From JBBITI01 sp963735055 (GTDB lineage Bacteria; Chloroflexota; Dehalococcoidia; Dehalococcoidales; UBA2162): 64,000 bases of DNA. The notes below the pieces were generated by a model. That model had not been told where the DNA came from and searched no databases. It saw only the letters and a list, made by a program, of their open reading frames with translations. Positions 52,231-61,390 of the stretch are shown one piece after another (position 1 is the first letter of the stretch; the number at the start of each line of letters is the position of its first letter). Location: the NCBI GenBank assembly GCA_963735055.1, contig CAVTJN010000003.1:30747-94746 (forward strand), read 5' to 3'. Position numbers and translations under genes: made by a program.

Positions 52231-53031
52231 ATGCACGTTATCGTCTGCGTCAAACAAGTACCGGATCCTGAGATCCCCCCAGCCAAGTTCAAGATCGACC
52301 CGGCGACCAAGCGGGTGGTCCCGCCGGCCGGCGTGCCACCGGTCACCAGCGTTTTCGACGAGCGGGCACTGGAAGCAGCTTGCCGGCTCAAGGATAAGAA
52401 CAAAGCTAAGATCACGGCCATTACGATTGGGCCGGCAACGGCCGCCGACGTCATCAAGAACGCTTTCAAAATGGGCGCCGACGAAGGGGTCCTTCTTCAG
52501 GACAAGGCGTTTGAAAACATGGACGGCTTTGGCACGGCCTTCGTCCTGTCCAAGGCGATCCAGAAGATCGGGGCGTACGACGTAATTCTGTGCGGGCGGC
52601 AGGCGGCGGACTGGGATTCGGGCCAGGTCGGCGCGATACTGGGCGAACTGATCGGAGTCCCGGTTATCAGTATTGCCAGGGATATTAAGGTGGTCGACAC
52701 CAGGCTACGGGTGGAGCGGGTGCTGAAAGATGGCTACCAGGCAGTGGAGACCCCGATGCCCTGTGTAGTGACCGTCAGCAACGAAATAGGGCTGCCTCGT
52801 CTACCCTCGGGGATGGGCCTTATGGCGGCCGCCCGCAAGAAGGCCACAGTGTGGACGGCGCAGGACATCCAGGCTGACCCAGCGCAAATAGCGTCTGCCG
52901 GCGGCCATACCGAGATTGTCAGCCTCACCGTGCCCACCCGAGAAGGAAAAGTTGAGATAGTCGGCGGGACGAGCACGCGCGACGCGGCAATCAAGTTAGC
53001 CTCGATGCTCAGGGCAGCAAACATAGTCTAG
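52231..53031 (+). CDS. etfB: electron transfer flavoprotein beta subunit
   Basis: A 266-residue EtfB. It opens MHVIVCVKQVPDPE and shows the AMP/FAD-binding pattern of the family (DVILCGRQAADWDSGQVGAILGELIGVP). With EtfA it moves electrons between acyl-CoA dehydrogenases or similar enzymes and the membrane oxidoreductase encoded 9 bases upstream. Confidence 0.95.
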   Translation: MHVIVCVKQVPDPEIPPAKFKIDPATKRVVPPAGVPPVTSVFDERALEAACRLKDKNKAKITAITIGPATAADVIKNAFKMGADEGVLLQDKAFENMDGFGTAFVLSKAIQKIGAYDVILCGRQAADWDSGQVGAILGELIGVPVISIARDIKVVDTRLRVERVLKDGYQAVETPMPCVVTVSNEIGLPRLPSGMGLMAAARKKATVWTAQDIQADPAQIASAGGHTEIVSLTVPTREGKVEIVGGTSTRDAAIKLASMLRAANIV

Positions 53032-53047
53032 GACCGGAGGATATCTG

Positions 53048-54049
53048 ATGGATACGAACAAGGGCATATTGCTCTGTGGTGAGGTAGACAAAGGGAAACT
53101 GGCCCCGATCACCCTCGAGCTCCTAGGAATCGGCCGCAGGCTGGCAAACGAACTAGGCCAGGAACTGTCGGTGGTGCTTATGGGAGGCAAGATCGGTGAT
53201 CTGGCGCAAGAAGCGATTGCCTTCGGAGCGGACAGGGTCTATGTCGCCGATAGCCCGTCACTGGAGCAGTACAACTCCGATGCGTACACCATGGTGGCCG
53301 CCAATCTTTGCCGGAAGGCCATGCCGGAGATAGTGCTACTCGGGCAGACTGATGCCGGTCTTGACATGGCGCCGAGGCTGGCCGGCCGCCTCCAGGGTGC
53401 CCTGGCCATGGACTGTATTGAACTGGCCATCGACAAGGATAGCAAACTTCTCAGGACCACGAAGCCGGTCTTCGGCGGCAATGCGCTCGCCACGTTCGTG
53501 TCCAAAGGCGCCCGGCCCCAAATGGCCACCGTCAGGATCAGGACGATGAAGCCGGCTGACCGTGATAGCTCGCGCAAGGGCGAAGTCGTTCCTCTGGACG
53601 TGGGTTTTGACCCTTCGGCAATCAAGATCAAGGTTGTTGAGCAAGTGGAGGAGAAAGCCGAGGGCGTCAAGCTCGAGGACGCTCAGGTCGTAGTGAGCGG
53701 CGGCCGCGGCATCGGGAGTACCGAGAATTTCAAGATGCTCTGGGAACTGGCGGGCCTTTTCGATGGCGCGGTTGGCGGAACGCGAGCGGCTTGTGAACAG
53801 GGCTGGTTGCCGATGACACGCCAGGTCGGCCAGACAGGCAAAATCGTGAGTCCGAAACTCTACATCGCCGTCGCCCTTTCCGGCGCAATGCAACACGTGG
53901 CCGGTTGTTCCGGTTCGAAGTGCATCGTGGCCATAAACAAGGATCCTGACGCCTACATCTTCAAGGTCGCCCACTACGGCATCGTCGGCGACTTCAAGGA
54001 GGCCGTGCCAGGACTTATTGAGAGATTCAAGGAGCTGGCGGCAAAGTAG
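53048..54049 (+). CDS. etfA: electron transfer flavoprotein alpha subunit
   Basis: A 333-residue EtfA. The C-terminal FAD domain is intact: GRGIGSTENFKMLWELAGLF, GGTRAACEQGWLP, QVGQTGK, SPKLYIAVALSGAMQH and IVAINKDPDAYIF. CGSKC-like Cys (GCSGSKC) replace the usual loop residues. It follows etfB by 16 bases and closes the operon. Confidence 0.95.
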   Translation: MDTNKGILLCGEVDKGKLAPITLELLGIGRRLANELGQELSVVLMGGKIGDLAQEAIAFGADRVYVADSPSLEQYNSDAYTMVAANLCRKAMPEIVLLGQTDAGLDMAPRLAGRLQGALAMDCIELAIDKDSKLLRTTKPVFGGNALATFVSKGARPQMATVRIRTMKPADRDSSRKGEVVPLDVGFDPSAIKIKVVEQVEEKAEGVKLEDAQVVVSGGRGIGSTENFKMLWELAGLFDGAVGGTRAACEQGWLPMTRQVGQTGKIVSPKLYIAVALSGAMQHVAGCSGSKCIVAINKDPDAYIFKVAHYGIVGDFKEAVPGLIERFKELAAK

Positions 54050-54164
54050 AATAGCCGGGTTTTGAAGGGCGCCGAAACCTGACTTCAGATGAGTTACACT
54101 CGGACCGACACTAGTTAGAGACCGGGCCTGGACGCCGGGGGAGTGAGACGGTAGCGGCGAGCAG

Positions 54165-54425
54165 CTAGCTTACGTTGGGGCCGGTGGACTCGCGGGCCTT
54201 CTGACGGGAAACGAGACTTACCCTGACTTTGCGTGCCTTGGCAACGCCCCACTGGCGGACGGGTGCGGCGGCCACGGTTTCGGCGATAATCTTGTCGGCC
54301 GATCGGGCGTCGTTCCAACGGCGCCAGGACTCAAGCCACGCAGACTCATCCTGTCTGCATTTCTCGCACTTCCCGGTCTGGTCGCACTCGGTCACACCGT
54401 CCAGGAAACATCCGTCAGATTTCAT
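54165..54425 (-). CDS. small Cys-containing hypothetical protein
   Basis: An 86-residue protein, MKSDGCFLDGVTECDQTGKC followed by EKCRQDESAWLESWRRW. Four Cys in the first 25 residues suggest a metal knuckle (C...C.....CxxC). The rest is helical and basic. GGAAGG and GAG precede the ATG. Convergent with etfA; no family recognised. Confidence 0.5.
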   Translation of the reverse strand: MKSDGCFLDGVTECDQTGKCEKCRQDESAWLESWRRWNDARSADKIIAETVAAAPVRQWGVAKARKVRVSLVSRQKARESTGPNVS

Positions 54426-54578
54426 CTCGTGTCCTTCCCGTACCCGCAATGGGCCGATAACCGCCTTTGGTTACGGTCAGCGAGCGGCTGATGCCCCATC
54501 ATAGGGCAGGCCAGGACCGACGGGAATAGACAACAAGTACTGCCGGAGACAAACGATAGTCCGGGCCACGGATTGCTC

Positions 54579-54607
54579 TTGACAATACCGGCGGCCGATA
54601 CTTAAAT
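54579..54607 (+). promoter_or_regulatory. promoter for the C_GCAxxG selenoprotein gene
   Basis: -35 TTGACA (54579-54584), 17-base spacer, -10 TTAAAT (54602-54607); ATG 50 bases downstream, with AAGGAG before it. Confidence 0.6.
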
Positions 54608-54656
54608 GGGCTGGTGGTAGCCACCGGGGCCCCGCCGGGAACAAGGAGTGTGAAGC

Positions 54657-55148
54657 ATGGCGCTAAAGATACCGCTGCCGGAGGCGCAGCAACGGGCCCT
54701 TGATCTGATGCACGCCGGACGCCACTGAGGCCCCAGCGTCCTACAAGTTATGTGGGAAGCTTACGCGTTCGACAACGAGGACCTCTTGTGGCCAAGCACC
54801 GCCCTGTTCGGCGGTATTGCCGGGCAGCAACAGGCAACCTGTGGGGCAGCATCTTCGGGCGCCGTGTGCCTGGGCCTGCGGCTGCGGCAGCCGGCCTCGG
54901 ATGAACCAGCCGTAAAACGGGCCAGACTGGACATCGAACGCGAGGCCGCCGGGATGGTCCGGGAGTTCGTACAACGATTCGGTACGCTAGTCTGCCGGGA
55001 CCTGGTCGGACTCGACCTCTCGGACCCGGAAGTGCGCCGCCGCTTTCAAACGCAGGGCTTGAGCAAGGACACTTGCGACCGGTTCGTCTCATTTGTCATC
55101 GAGAAGCTGTACCAACTGGAGGCCACCAGGGGTATGCCGAAAGCATAG
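54657..55148 (+). CDS. C_GCAxxG_C_C family redox protein, selenoprotein candidate (Sec at codon 24)
   Basis: The frame opens MALKIPLPEAQQRALDLM, meets TGA at 54726-54728, then continues to 55148, giving 163 residues. With TGA read as Sec the order is GRH-U-GPSVLQVMWEAY, FGGIAGQQQATCGAASSGAVC, LVCRDLVGLDLSDPE and DTCDRFV. That is the C_GCAxxG_C_C family layout, with Sec in place of the first conserved Cys and the CGAxxG motif present. AAGGAG lies before the ATG. The gene downstream of TGA has no ribosome site of its own, which supports readthrough. Family members are thought to be thiol redox proteins; partners are unknown. Confidence 0.85.
54726..54756 (+). promoter_or_regulatory. bSECIS-like hairpin after in-frame TGA (C_GCAxxG gene)
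   Basis: Stem CCTACA (54740-54745) / TGTGGG (54751-54756) with one wobble pair, loop AGTTA (54746-54750). The loop starts 18 bases after TGA and has G at loop position 2. The loop core AGTT is the same as in both UGSC-like genes. Confidence 0.72.
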
Positions 55149-55279
55149 CGAACCACGTTCCACGCCTCGTCATCTCATGTGACCGGGCGCAACCGTAAGC
55201 GGCGGTCACGGGGAGCTTGCATGGCCGGAGTGGACGTCCCGATTTGAGTGAGCGCGGCCCGGCTTAAGAGAGGTAACGG

Positions 55280-56062
55280 ATGACATCGATAGCCAACATC
55301 AACGCGTGGGGGACTGAACTTGAAAAGCTGCTGTTGCTGCGAACGTCGCCGCTCGCCTTGAAGTTCCTGAAGAGTACGACAGAGGTCCCCGAAGGGGCCC
55401 TCCGACCCCACAGGGACCGCGGTTATCACTTGGCGCAATGCCAGGCATTCGCCATGTCACGCCGCGAGGGAGCGACGATCGCGATGCTCCGAGAGGACCA
55501 CTGGTGCTGGGCGCCGCTGATCGCCTATGGACTAGTGCCGGAGGTCGACGAGCATCCGGGTTCAGCCTTCATGGTCGAGGACGCGCGAGCGGCCCGGGAT
55601 TTACAGCGGAAGTGGCCCCATCTGGAGTACGGCGCCTGCGTGGGAATCGTTTCGGCGCCCCTCAGGACCGCCACTTTTGAACCCGATGTGGTGCTGTTGT
55701 ACTGCAATTCGGCCCGGATGCGGACCCTGGTCATGGCCGTCAAGTACAAGGAAGGCACTCTAATACAATCCGAGTTCGACCCGATCGACTCGTGTGTGTT
55801 CTCTACGGTGCCGACCATGCTCTCTTGCCAGTACCGGATCACCCTGCCCGACCCGGGCGAGTTCCAGCGGGCGCTGGCCACTGAGGACGAGATCATCCTC
55901 TCAGTACCGGCAGAAAAGCTGGAGAACCTCGTGGCCGGGCTGGCGCACCTGGAGAAATCCGGATCCGGTTACCGAAGCTTTGCCCAGGATATGAGGCCGG
56001 ATTTTCCCCGCCCGGGCTTCTACAAGAAGCTGTTCAAGAGTTGGGGCCTCGACGCATCGTAG
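55280..56062 (+). CDS. DUF169 family protein
   Basis: A 260-residue protein opening with TELEKLLLLRTSPLALKFL, then HLAQCQAFAMSRREG and LREDHWCWAPLIAYGL, the DUF169 signature with conserved Cys residues. A later CVFSTVPTMLSCQYRITLP segment is also typical. The family is common in anaerobes; function unknown, possibly binding a cofactor or metal through these Cys. GAGG lies 6 bases before the ATG. Same strand as, and 131 bases after, the C_GCAxxG gene. Confidence 0.85.
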   Translation: MTSIANINAWGTELEKLLLLRTSPLALKFLKSTTEVPEGALRPHRDRGYHLAQCQAFAMSRREGATIAMLREDHWCWAPLIAYGLVPEVDEHPGSAFMVEDARAARDLQRKWPHLEYGACVGIVSAPLRTATFEPDVVLLYCNSARMRTLVMAVKYKEGTLIQSEFDPIDSCVFSTVPTMLSCQYRITLPDPGEFQRALATEDEIILSVPAEKLENLVAGLAHLEKSGSGYRSFAQDMRPDFPRPGFYKKLFKSWGLDAS

Positions 56063-56086
56063 GCTCAGCTACCGCGTGGCGGCAAA

Positions 56087-57055
56087 TCACTTCGGCGCCG
56101 GCATACTCCCGATAAGCGTGGAAATCTCGGCCAGCCCCGCCGCTCCCCGCAGGGAAAGCCAGGAGTCGGCGGCGGTCACCTGGATGGTCCCGAGGGCGGC
56201 CTTGAGATTCGGGTCCTGAGTGGTCGCCCGAGTCAGGGATATGAGACCGGCAACGGCATCCCGGGCGTCCTTGACGGAAGCGACGTTCGAAAAGTGCGCA
56301 TCGAGGCGCGTGTTCAGGGTCAAACCAGGCAGATCGACCGAGAATCCGACGGTATCTATGCTCTGGAAAGTGTTCAGCGACAGCGGCAATTGCCCGGGAG
56401 CCCCCTCACCGATCTGATCACGGAGACTCTGCGGCGGAGCGAAGGCGCCAGCGACGAGGACGGCGCTGAACCGGTCCAGGGTGTCGATAATGATCCCCGT
56501 CAACGGCTTCTGGTCGCCCCTGCTGACATCAATCGTGTCCCGCACCGCCTTCCCCGTACCCAGGACCAGACGCCCCGGGCCAAAGAACGCCATTTCGATC
56601 TTGTCCTTCCCTCCGGCGTAGACGGTTAGACCCTTGTAGTCGCTGGTGGTCATGGTATGCTGTGTCTGCTGCTGGATCTTAGCGATGATCGCCGGCTCAT
56701 CGAAAGAGCCATTTGCGATGATCCCGGCATAGGCTTCGCCGGCCGGGCCGGCCGACTCGATGTCGGTGAACATGACAGCCGTCGAAACGCCGGCGGCATC
56801 CAGGCCAGTCTTCTCAGACAGTTCAGCAAGGACGGCGTCAACCGTCTGGGGCCACCCCGTCCTGGTCCTGGCCAATTCGTCGTAGGCAATCCTCAATGCG
56901 GGATTGCCGATCAACTTGGCCACCTGTATTTGGACCACTGCGTTGGCCGTGCCCGGGACTAGAGAGGTCGCGGACGCGTTTGCAGCGCCACAGCCGGACA
57001 ACACCGGCAGAATGAGAAACAAGGCCAAGCCACTGGCCACAAGCTTCTTAAACAT
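56087..57055 (-). CDS. lipoprotein, DUF3352-like
   Basis: A 322-residue protein starting MFKKLVASGLALFLILPVLS with lipobox LSGC. The domain pattern (LVPGTANAVVQIQVAKL, FTDIESAGPAGEAYAGIIANG, YKGLTVYAGGKDKIEMAFFG) suggests the DUF3352 group of bacterial surface proteins, from memory and with moderate trust. Function unknown. Convergent with DUF169. Confidence 0.65.
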   Translation of the reverse strand: MFKKLVASGLALFLILPVLSGCGAANASATSLVPGTANAVVQIQVAKLIGNPALRIAYDELARTRTGWPQTVDAVLAELSEKTGLDAAGVSTAVMFTDIESAGPAGEAYAGIIANGSFDEPAIIAKIQQQTQHTMTTSDYKGLTVYAGGKDKIEMAFFGPGRLVLGTGKAVRDTIDVSRGDQKPLTGIIIDTLDRFSAVLVAGAFAPPQSLRDQIGEGAPGQLPLSLNTFQSIDTVGFSVDLPGLTLNTRLDAHFSNVASVKDARDAVAGLISLTRATTQDPNLKAALGTIQVTAADSWLSLRGAAGLAEISTLIGSMPAPK

Positions 57056-57156
57056 GATCCCCCTGTCTCCTTCAGGCAACGTTGGTTCATAAACGTCAAC
57101 CTGCTGCCTGATACTATTTTATCAGATTCACCCGCCAAGCCGGTTCGGCCGCAGGC

Positions 57157-58023
57157 CTAACCGGTAACATCCCGTTTCCGGAACAGATAGAAGGCGCCGA
57201 CCAGGAATACCAGGCAATACGCCGACAGTACAACGAAAGCATGGGTTGTGGAAGGCGCTTGAGCGCCGACGGCAGCGAACGGCCCGCCCATACCGCGGCC
57301 CGAAATCGGAAGGTGATTGAGGGCGTTGATAACGGTTACATTGGCATTGAACAGGTAATTCGGGACATTGGCCACCCACCCACCGGCCAACTCCATGAAA
57401 GAGGAGATGATCGGTTCCAAGAACAGAACGCCAATACCCACGGCAATGCCCGGCATGGCCGAACGTCCAGCCAGGGAAAAGAAGAACCCGAGCAACGCGA
57501 AGGGCAGCAGCAAGAAAAAGGTGCGCCCGAACTGCAGGAACTGGTCCCACAGGTAGGGGCCGGTGGCGAAGCTGAAATCCAAGGCATAACCGCCCGCGGC
57601 GGTGGTAATCATGCCCATGATGAAGCCAGTCGCCACGCCAACCACCATGCCCGCGAGCACCAGGATGCCGACGGAAATCAGTTTGGCGCCCAGGAACTTG
57701 AACCGGCTTTCACTGCTGAACAGAGCAATCCGGATCGTCCGCCAGTTGTATTCATTGCCGATGGAACTGGCGGCGAGGATAACGGCCAAAACTGCCCCAA
57801 AAGAGGTCAATATGCTCAGGGCAAAGGGGATGGACACCGGCAGGCCAAGTAGACTCTGAAGGTTGCCCATACCGGTTGTGGTCCGGCCGGGCAGGGCGAT
57901 CTTGGATATCAGGTAGATAAGAAGGTGAAGCAGGGACATCATGCCTACCAGGACACCCAATAAGATCCACGTCAGGGATCGTTTGCGCAGTTTCAACAGT
58001 TCGGCGCGGATGGCTTTAGTCAC
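57157..58023 (-). CDS. ABC transporter permease (ABC-2 type)
   Basis: A 288-residue permease with six helices, opening KAIRAELLKLRKRSLTWILLG, the cytoplasmic helix typical of ABC-2 permeases. The GTG with GGAGG 8 bases upstream was chosen; it overlaps the ATPase gene by 8 bases. Probably an exporter with the ATPase at 58016. Confidence 0.88.
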   Translation of the reverse strand: MTKAIRAELLKLRKRSLTWILLGVLVGMMSLLHLLIYLISKIALPGRTTTGMGNLQSLLGLPVSIPFALSILTSFGAVLAVILAASSIGNEYNWRTIRIALFSSESRFKFLGAKLISVGILVLAGMVVGVATGFIMGMITTAAGGYALDFSFATGPYLWDQFLQFGRTFFLLLPFALLGFFFSLAGRSAMPGIAVGIGVLFLEPIISSFMELAGGWVANVPNYLFNANVTVINALNHLPISGRGMGGPFAAVGAQAPSTTHAFVVLSAYCLVFLVGAFYLFRKRDVTG

Positions 58024-58975
58024 CGCTTCCACCTCCGGTCAATTCCAGGAAGACGCTTTCCAGGCTGACACTTCGCGGCACGAGCTCCGACAGATACAGG
58101 CCCTGCCCGGCCAGGACCCGGTTTACCGCCGAAGCATCTTCCTGGGGCGCTTCGACCATGAGATAGCCGTCCTTGATGCTCACCGACTTCACCCAGGGCA
58201 AGCCCGTAAGGACCTCGACGGCCCGCTCGGGCCGGTCAACCTTGATCTGCAGAACGCGGCCGCGGTTCAGCAATTCGGGGACCGAGGCATTGACCAAGGT
58301 GATCCCCTTCTTGATGATCGTAACCCGGTCGCACACCATTTCCACTTCGTGAAGGAGATGGCTGCAAAGCAGGACGGCCCGGCTTTCGTGGGCGAGTTGC
58401 GGAATCAGGTCGCGGATCTCTTTGGTACCGGCCGGATCAAGGCCATTGGTGGGTTCATCCAGAATGATAAACTCGGGGTCCCGGAGGAGGGTCGAGGCGA
58501 TACCCAGCCGCTGCTTCATACCCATTGAATAATGCCCATAGCGGTCCGACGCCCGTTCCAGCAAATTCACTCGTTCCAGCACCTCGGTGATCTTGCTCCG
58601 GGATATTCCGCCGATGGAAATGGCGAGCGTGGCCAGGTTGTCCCAACCCGAAAGGTAGGGATAAAAGGCCGGTTCTTCAATAACCGCCCCGATGCGCCGC
58701 AGGGCGCTCCAGGGATTGTCCTTGAGATTGCGGCCAAACAGTTCGATGGTCCCGGCGGTCGGCGCGACCAGGCCAAGAATCATACCAACGGTGGTGCTCT
58801 TTCCGGCGCCGTTGGGGCCCAGGAAGCCGAAAACCTCGCCCCGGCGAATCTCGATGTTGAGGTCCTTGACCGCCTCCAGGGAACCGAACCGTTTGGTGAG
58901 GCCGGAGGTTCGCAGAATGATATCGCCGCCCTGACGAGCACCGTCGCCGGCCAAGGCAGACATCTCACTTCTCAT
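58016..58975 (-). CDS. ABC transporter ATP-binding protein (DrrA/CcmA-like)
   Basis: A 319-residue ATPase with Walker A GPNGAGKST, signature YSMGMKQRLGIA (Gly-Met-Lys variant of LSGGQ) and Walker B FIILDEPTNGLDP. The C-terminal 90 residues form the regulatory region of drug-type exporters. Pairs with the overlapping permease; substrate unknown (drug, lipid or bacteriocin). Confidence 0.92.
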   Translation of the reverse strand: MRSEMSALAGDGARQGGDIILRTSGLTKRFGSLEAVKDLNIEIRRGEVFGFLGPNGAGKSTTVGMILGLVAPTAGTIELFGRNLKDNPWSALRRIGAVIEEPAFYPYLSGWDNLATLAISIGGISRSKITEVLERVNLLERASDRYGHYSMGMKQRLGIASTLLRDPEFIILDEPTNGLDPAGTKEIRDLIPQLAHESRAVLLCSHLLHEVEMVCDRVTIIKKGITLVNASVPELLNRGRVLQIKVDRPERAVEVLTGLPWVKSVSIKDGYLMVEAPQEDASAVNRVLAGQGLYLSELVPRSVSLESVFLELTGGGSGD

Positions 58976-59234
58976 CTTCTACTCGTCTTCTCCTGACAGC
59001 TGACCGCTCATTCCCAACCGCGGCCGCACCTCGTTCCCAAACGGGGGGCCGGAATCTCGCCACCGGGACTGTATTGTCTGATCCTTGCTGCGAGGGGCTG
59101 GACTGGCCCGCTGTTACCTTCAGCATAGCACAGTGTACCTGCAGCAACCTCGGTCCAGGCTCAAGGCACCCATGAGTATTGACTTTGCGAGACGCAGCCG
59201 TCTATTGTTCATGCAACACTGCAGGAGGTGTGGC

Positions 59235-60330
59235 ATGTTAGAAAGGTTCCAAGTTGCGGAACGCGGTTTCCCCAGGGTGGCAGAGAAGAATCTTCGGGAG
59301 ACGGTGACTACCATCTTCGAGAAGGTGGGACTCGACCCGGAGGACGCTCGCCTCGGCGCTGATGTCCTGGTGACAGCAGATCTACGCGGCGTGGAAAGCC
59401 ATGGTGTTTCCAACATGCTGCGCGGCTACGTCCGCGACTGCCAGGGAGGGCAGACCAACACCCATCCGAACTGGCATGTAGTACGCGAGTCTCCATCGAC
59501 GGCCACCGTTGACTGCGACCGCGGTCTCGGGATCATCATCGCGCCCAAGGCCATGGAAATTGCCATCGAGAAGGCCAGAAGCGTTGGAATCGGCATGGTG
59601 ACGATGCGCAACGGCCGCCACATGGGCATGGCGTCCTACCACGCCATGCGTGCCCTTAAGCATGACATGATCGGCCTGTGCATGACCGATTCCCCGGCAG
59701 AGATGGTGCCGACCTTCGGGGCGGAACCCCGTCTGGGCACCAACCCCATCGCCGTGGCCGCGCCCGCCGACAAGGAAGCCCCCTTTGTCTACGACGCGGC
59801 TACCACCGTCGTCGCCGGCAACAAGATCGGCCTCACCCGTCGTCTCGGCATCAAGGTGCCCGGGGGATGGTTGGCCGATGTCGAAGGCACACCCTATCAT
59901 GACCGAGGCCGACGCGCCCATCCCCGGCTACGCGGGCGGTGGCTCCCGGCTCCTTCCGCTGGGCAGCACGCGCGAGATGGGTTCACACAAAGGCTACGGC
60001 TTAGCCTGCGTGGTCGAGATCATGAGCGGTATTCTCACCGGCGGAGGCTACAGTGTCAAGGTCGGCCGGCCCAACTTCAACCATATGGTGGCCGCTTACA
60101 GCATCGAGGCGTTCATGGACACAGCCGAATTCAAGACCACCATGGACGAGTGGCTGCGTATGTTGATGGCGACCAAACCAGCGGCCGGCCACGCCCGCGT
60201 CTTGTATCCCGGCCTACCCGAAGCCGAAGCGGAAACCGAGCACCGGACTAAGGGCATCCCCCTCCACCCTGAGGTGATCGACTGGTTCAAGACCATCTGC
60301 ACTGAACTGAAGATACCGAGTCTGCTGTAG
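59235..60330 (+). pseudogene. LDH2/malate-type NAD dehydrogenase with a one-base frameshift
   Basis: A ridge of homology to the LDH2 family (malate/L-sulfolactate/ureidoglycolate dehydrogenases) runs through two frames. The first frame begins MLERFQVAERGFPRVAEKNL (AGGAGGT 5 bases upstream) and holds ADLRGVESHGVSNMLRGYV, RNGRHMGMASYHAM and FGAEPRLGTNPIAVAAPA. It leaves homology after WLADVEGTP at about 59893. The second frame resumes MTEADAPIPGYAGGGSRLLP, then EMGSHKGYGLACVVEIMSG to 60330. One extra T near 59895 explains the break. No slippery run is there, so this is either a true null allele or an assembly error. Repaired length would be about 365, normal for the family. Confidence 0.8.
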
Positions 60331-60445
60331 AAGACCTACCTGGCTGGACATAGTCTCAGAATCGGTATTCGGCGGGACTTGCAGTGCTGACGCGAGCCCG
60401 GTCTGTCACTTGTGCGCGATCGAGTGCTCCTGCGGAATGGGGGTA

Positions 60446-61231
60446 TCAGGTGATCTCCCTCCTCAGGATGCGGAAAAAATCATCCCGGGCGTACCGCTCG
60501 GTCCAGGGTTCATGACCGCATCGCGCCAATAGAATGAACTCGAATTCTTTCAGGATACTCTTCAGTGGTCTTTCGACTCCCTCGGCGGGGGTGGGGTCAT
60601 AGTCGCCATGGATGGCGACCACCGGACACCTGATGCCCTTCCCCATTTCCAGGAGCCTGCCGCTTATTCTCAACTCTCTGGCTTCCGACCAGACCCTGCG
60701 GTTGATCTCTTCGCTCACTTCAAGGGGCTCGATTTCCATTTCGGCGGGCAGCCCCTCATAGGTGTCCGCTTCGGCAAAGAGTTCGCCGAGGCGGGCCAGA
60801 CATCTGTCTTTGTTTCCGGCGGCATCCCCGTTTATGACGTCCATCGAGCTAAGCACTTCGATCCTCTTCGCCTCAGAAAGGCGTTTCAGTCTCTCGGGTA
60901 CAATATTCGCGGCGTAGTGTTCCTGGAAAGCCCCACTTGCCACCAGGATAAGCTTCTTCACCAAGGCGGAGTAGCGGGCGGTCACAAGATACGCCAGCCA
61001 GGCGCCCCAGGAATGCCCGATCAGAACGGCAGGCAGGTCAGCCTGCTCTTGCAGCACGTCATGGAGTTCCCTTATCTGACCCTCCACCGTCTTCTGCGTC
61101 TGCAAAGGCTCCAAAGCGCCAGCAACTCTTGACAACTCCCGGGCAACGGGAGCGACTGAACCCGGTGCACCGGGGCCACCATGAACAACGGCGACCCCGT
61201 AGGGTGGCTTCCCCCATGTCCGGTATCTCAT
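60446..61231 (-). CDS. alpha/beta hydrolase
   Basis: A 261-residue cytoplasmic hydrolase. HGGPG (oxyanion region of the proline-iminopeptidase group) is at about residues 18-22. The nucleophile elbow is GHSWGAW, the acid is in IHGDYDPTPA, and the His in RCGHEPW. GGGAG lies 8 bases before the ATG. Substrate unknown. Confidence 0.88.
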   Translation of the reverse strand: MRYRTWGKPPYGVAVVHGGPGAPGSVAPVARELSRVAGALEPLQTQKTVEGQIRELHDVLQEQADLPAVLIGHSWGAWLAYLVTARYSALVKKLILVASGAFQEHYAANIVPERLKRLSEAKRIEVLSSMDVINGDAAGNKDRCLARLGELFAEADTYEGLPAEMEIEPLEVSEEINRRVWSEARELRISGRLLEMGKGIRCPVVAIHGDYDPTPAEGVERPLKSILKEFEFILLARCGHEPWTERYARDDFFRILRREIT

Positions 61232-61390
61232 GTCTCGCACTCCCACAGCTCGAGCTTATTGTACGACAAACGCCGGTGGGGAACGATGGTCATGGAGACC
61301 GCGACCGGACCGGCGGAAGTCACAGAGAGGTTGATGAAGAGCGGCGATTGCTGTAACCACCGGGCGCAGGGATTGGCTCCCGCGGGGAAG

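Noticed and set aside
14829..55148. TGA read as Trp genome-wide instead of selenocysteine
   Set aside because: Trp is encoded by TGG throughout, and many genes end normally at TGA, including overlapping pairs such as the stops at 35503-35505, 17322-17324 and 9961-9963. The in-frame TGA codons fall on Cys-equivalent or UGSC positions, not Trp positions.
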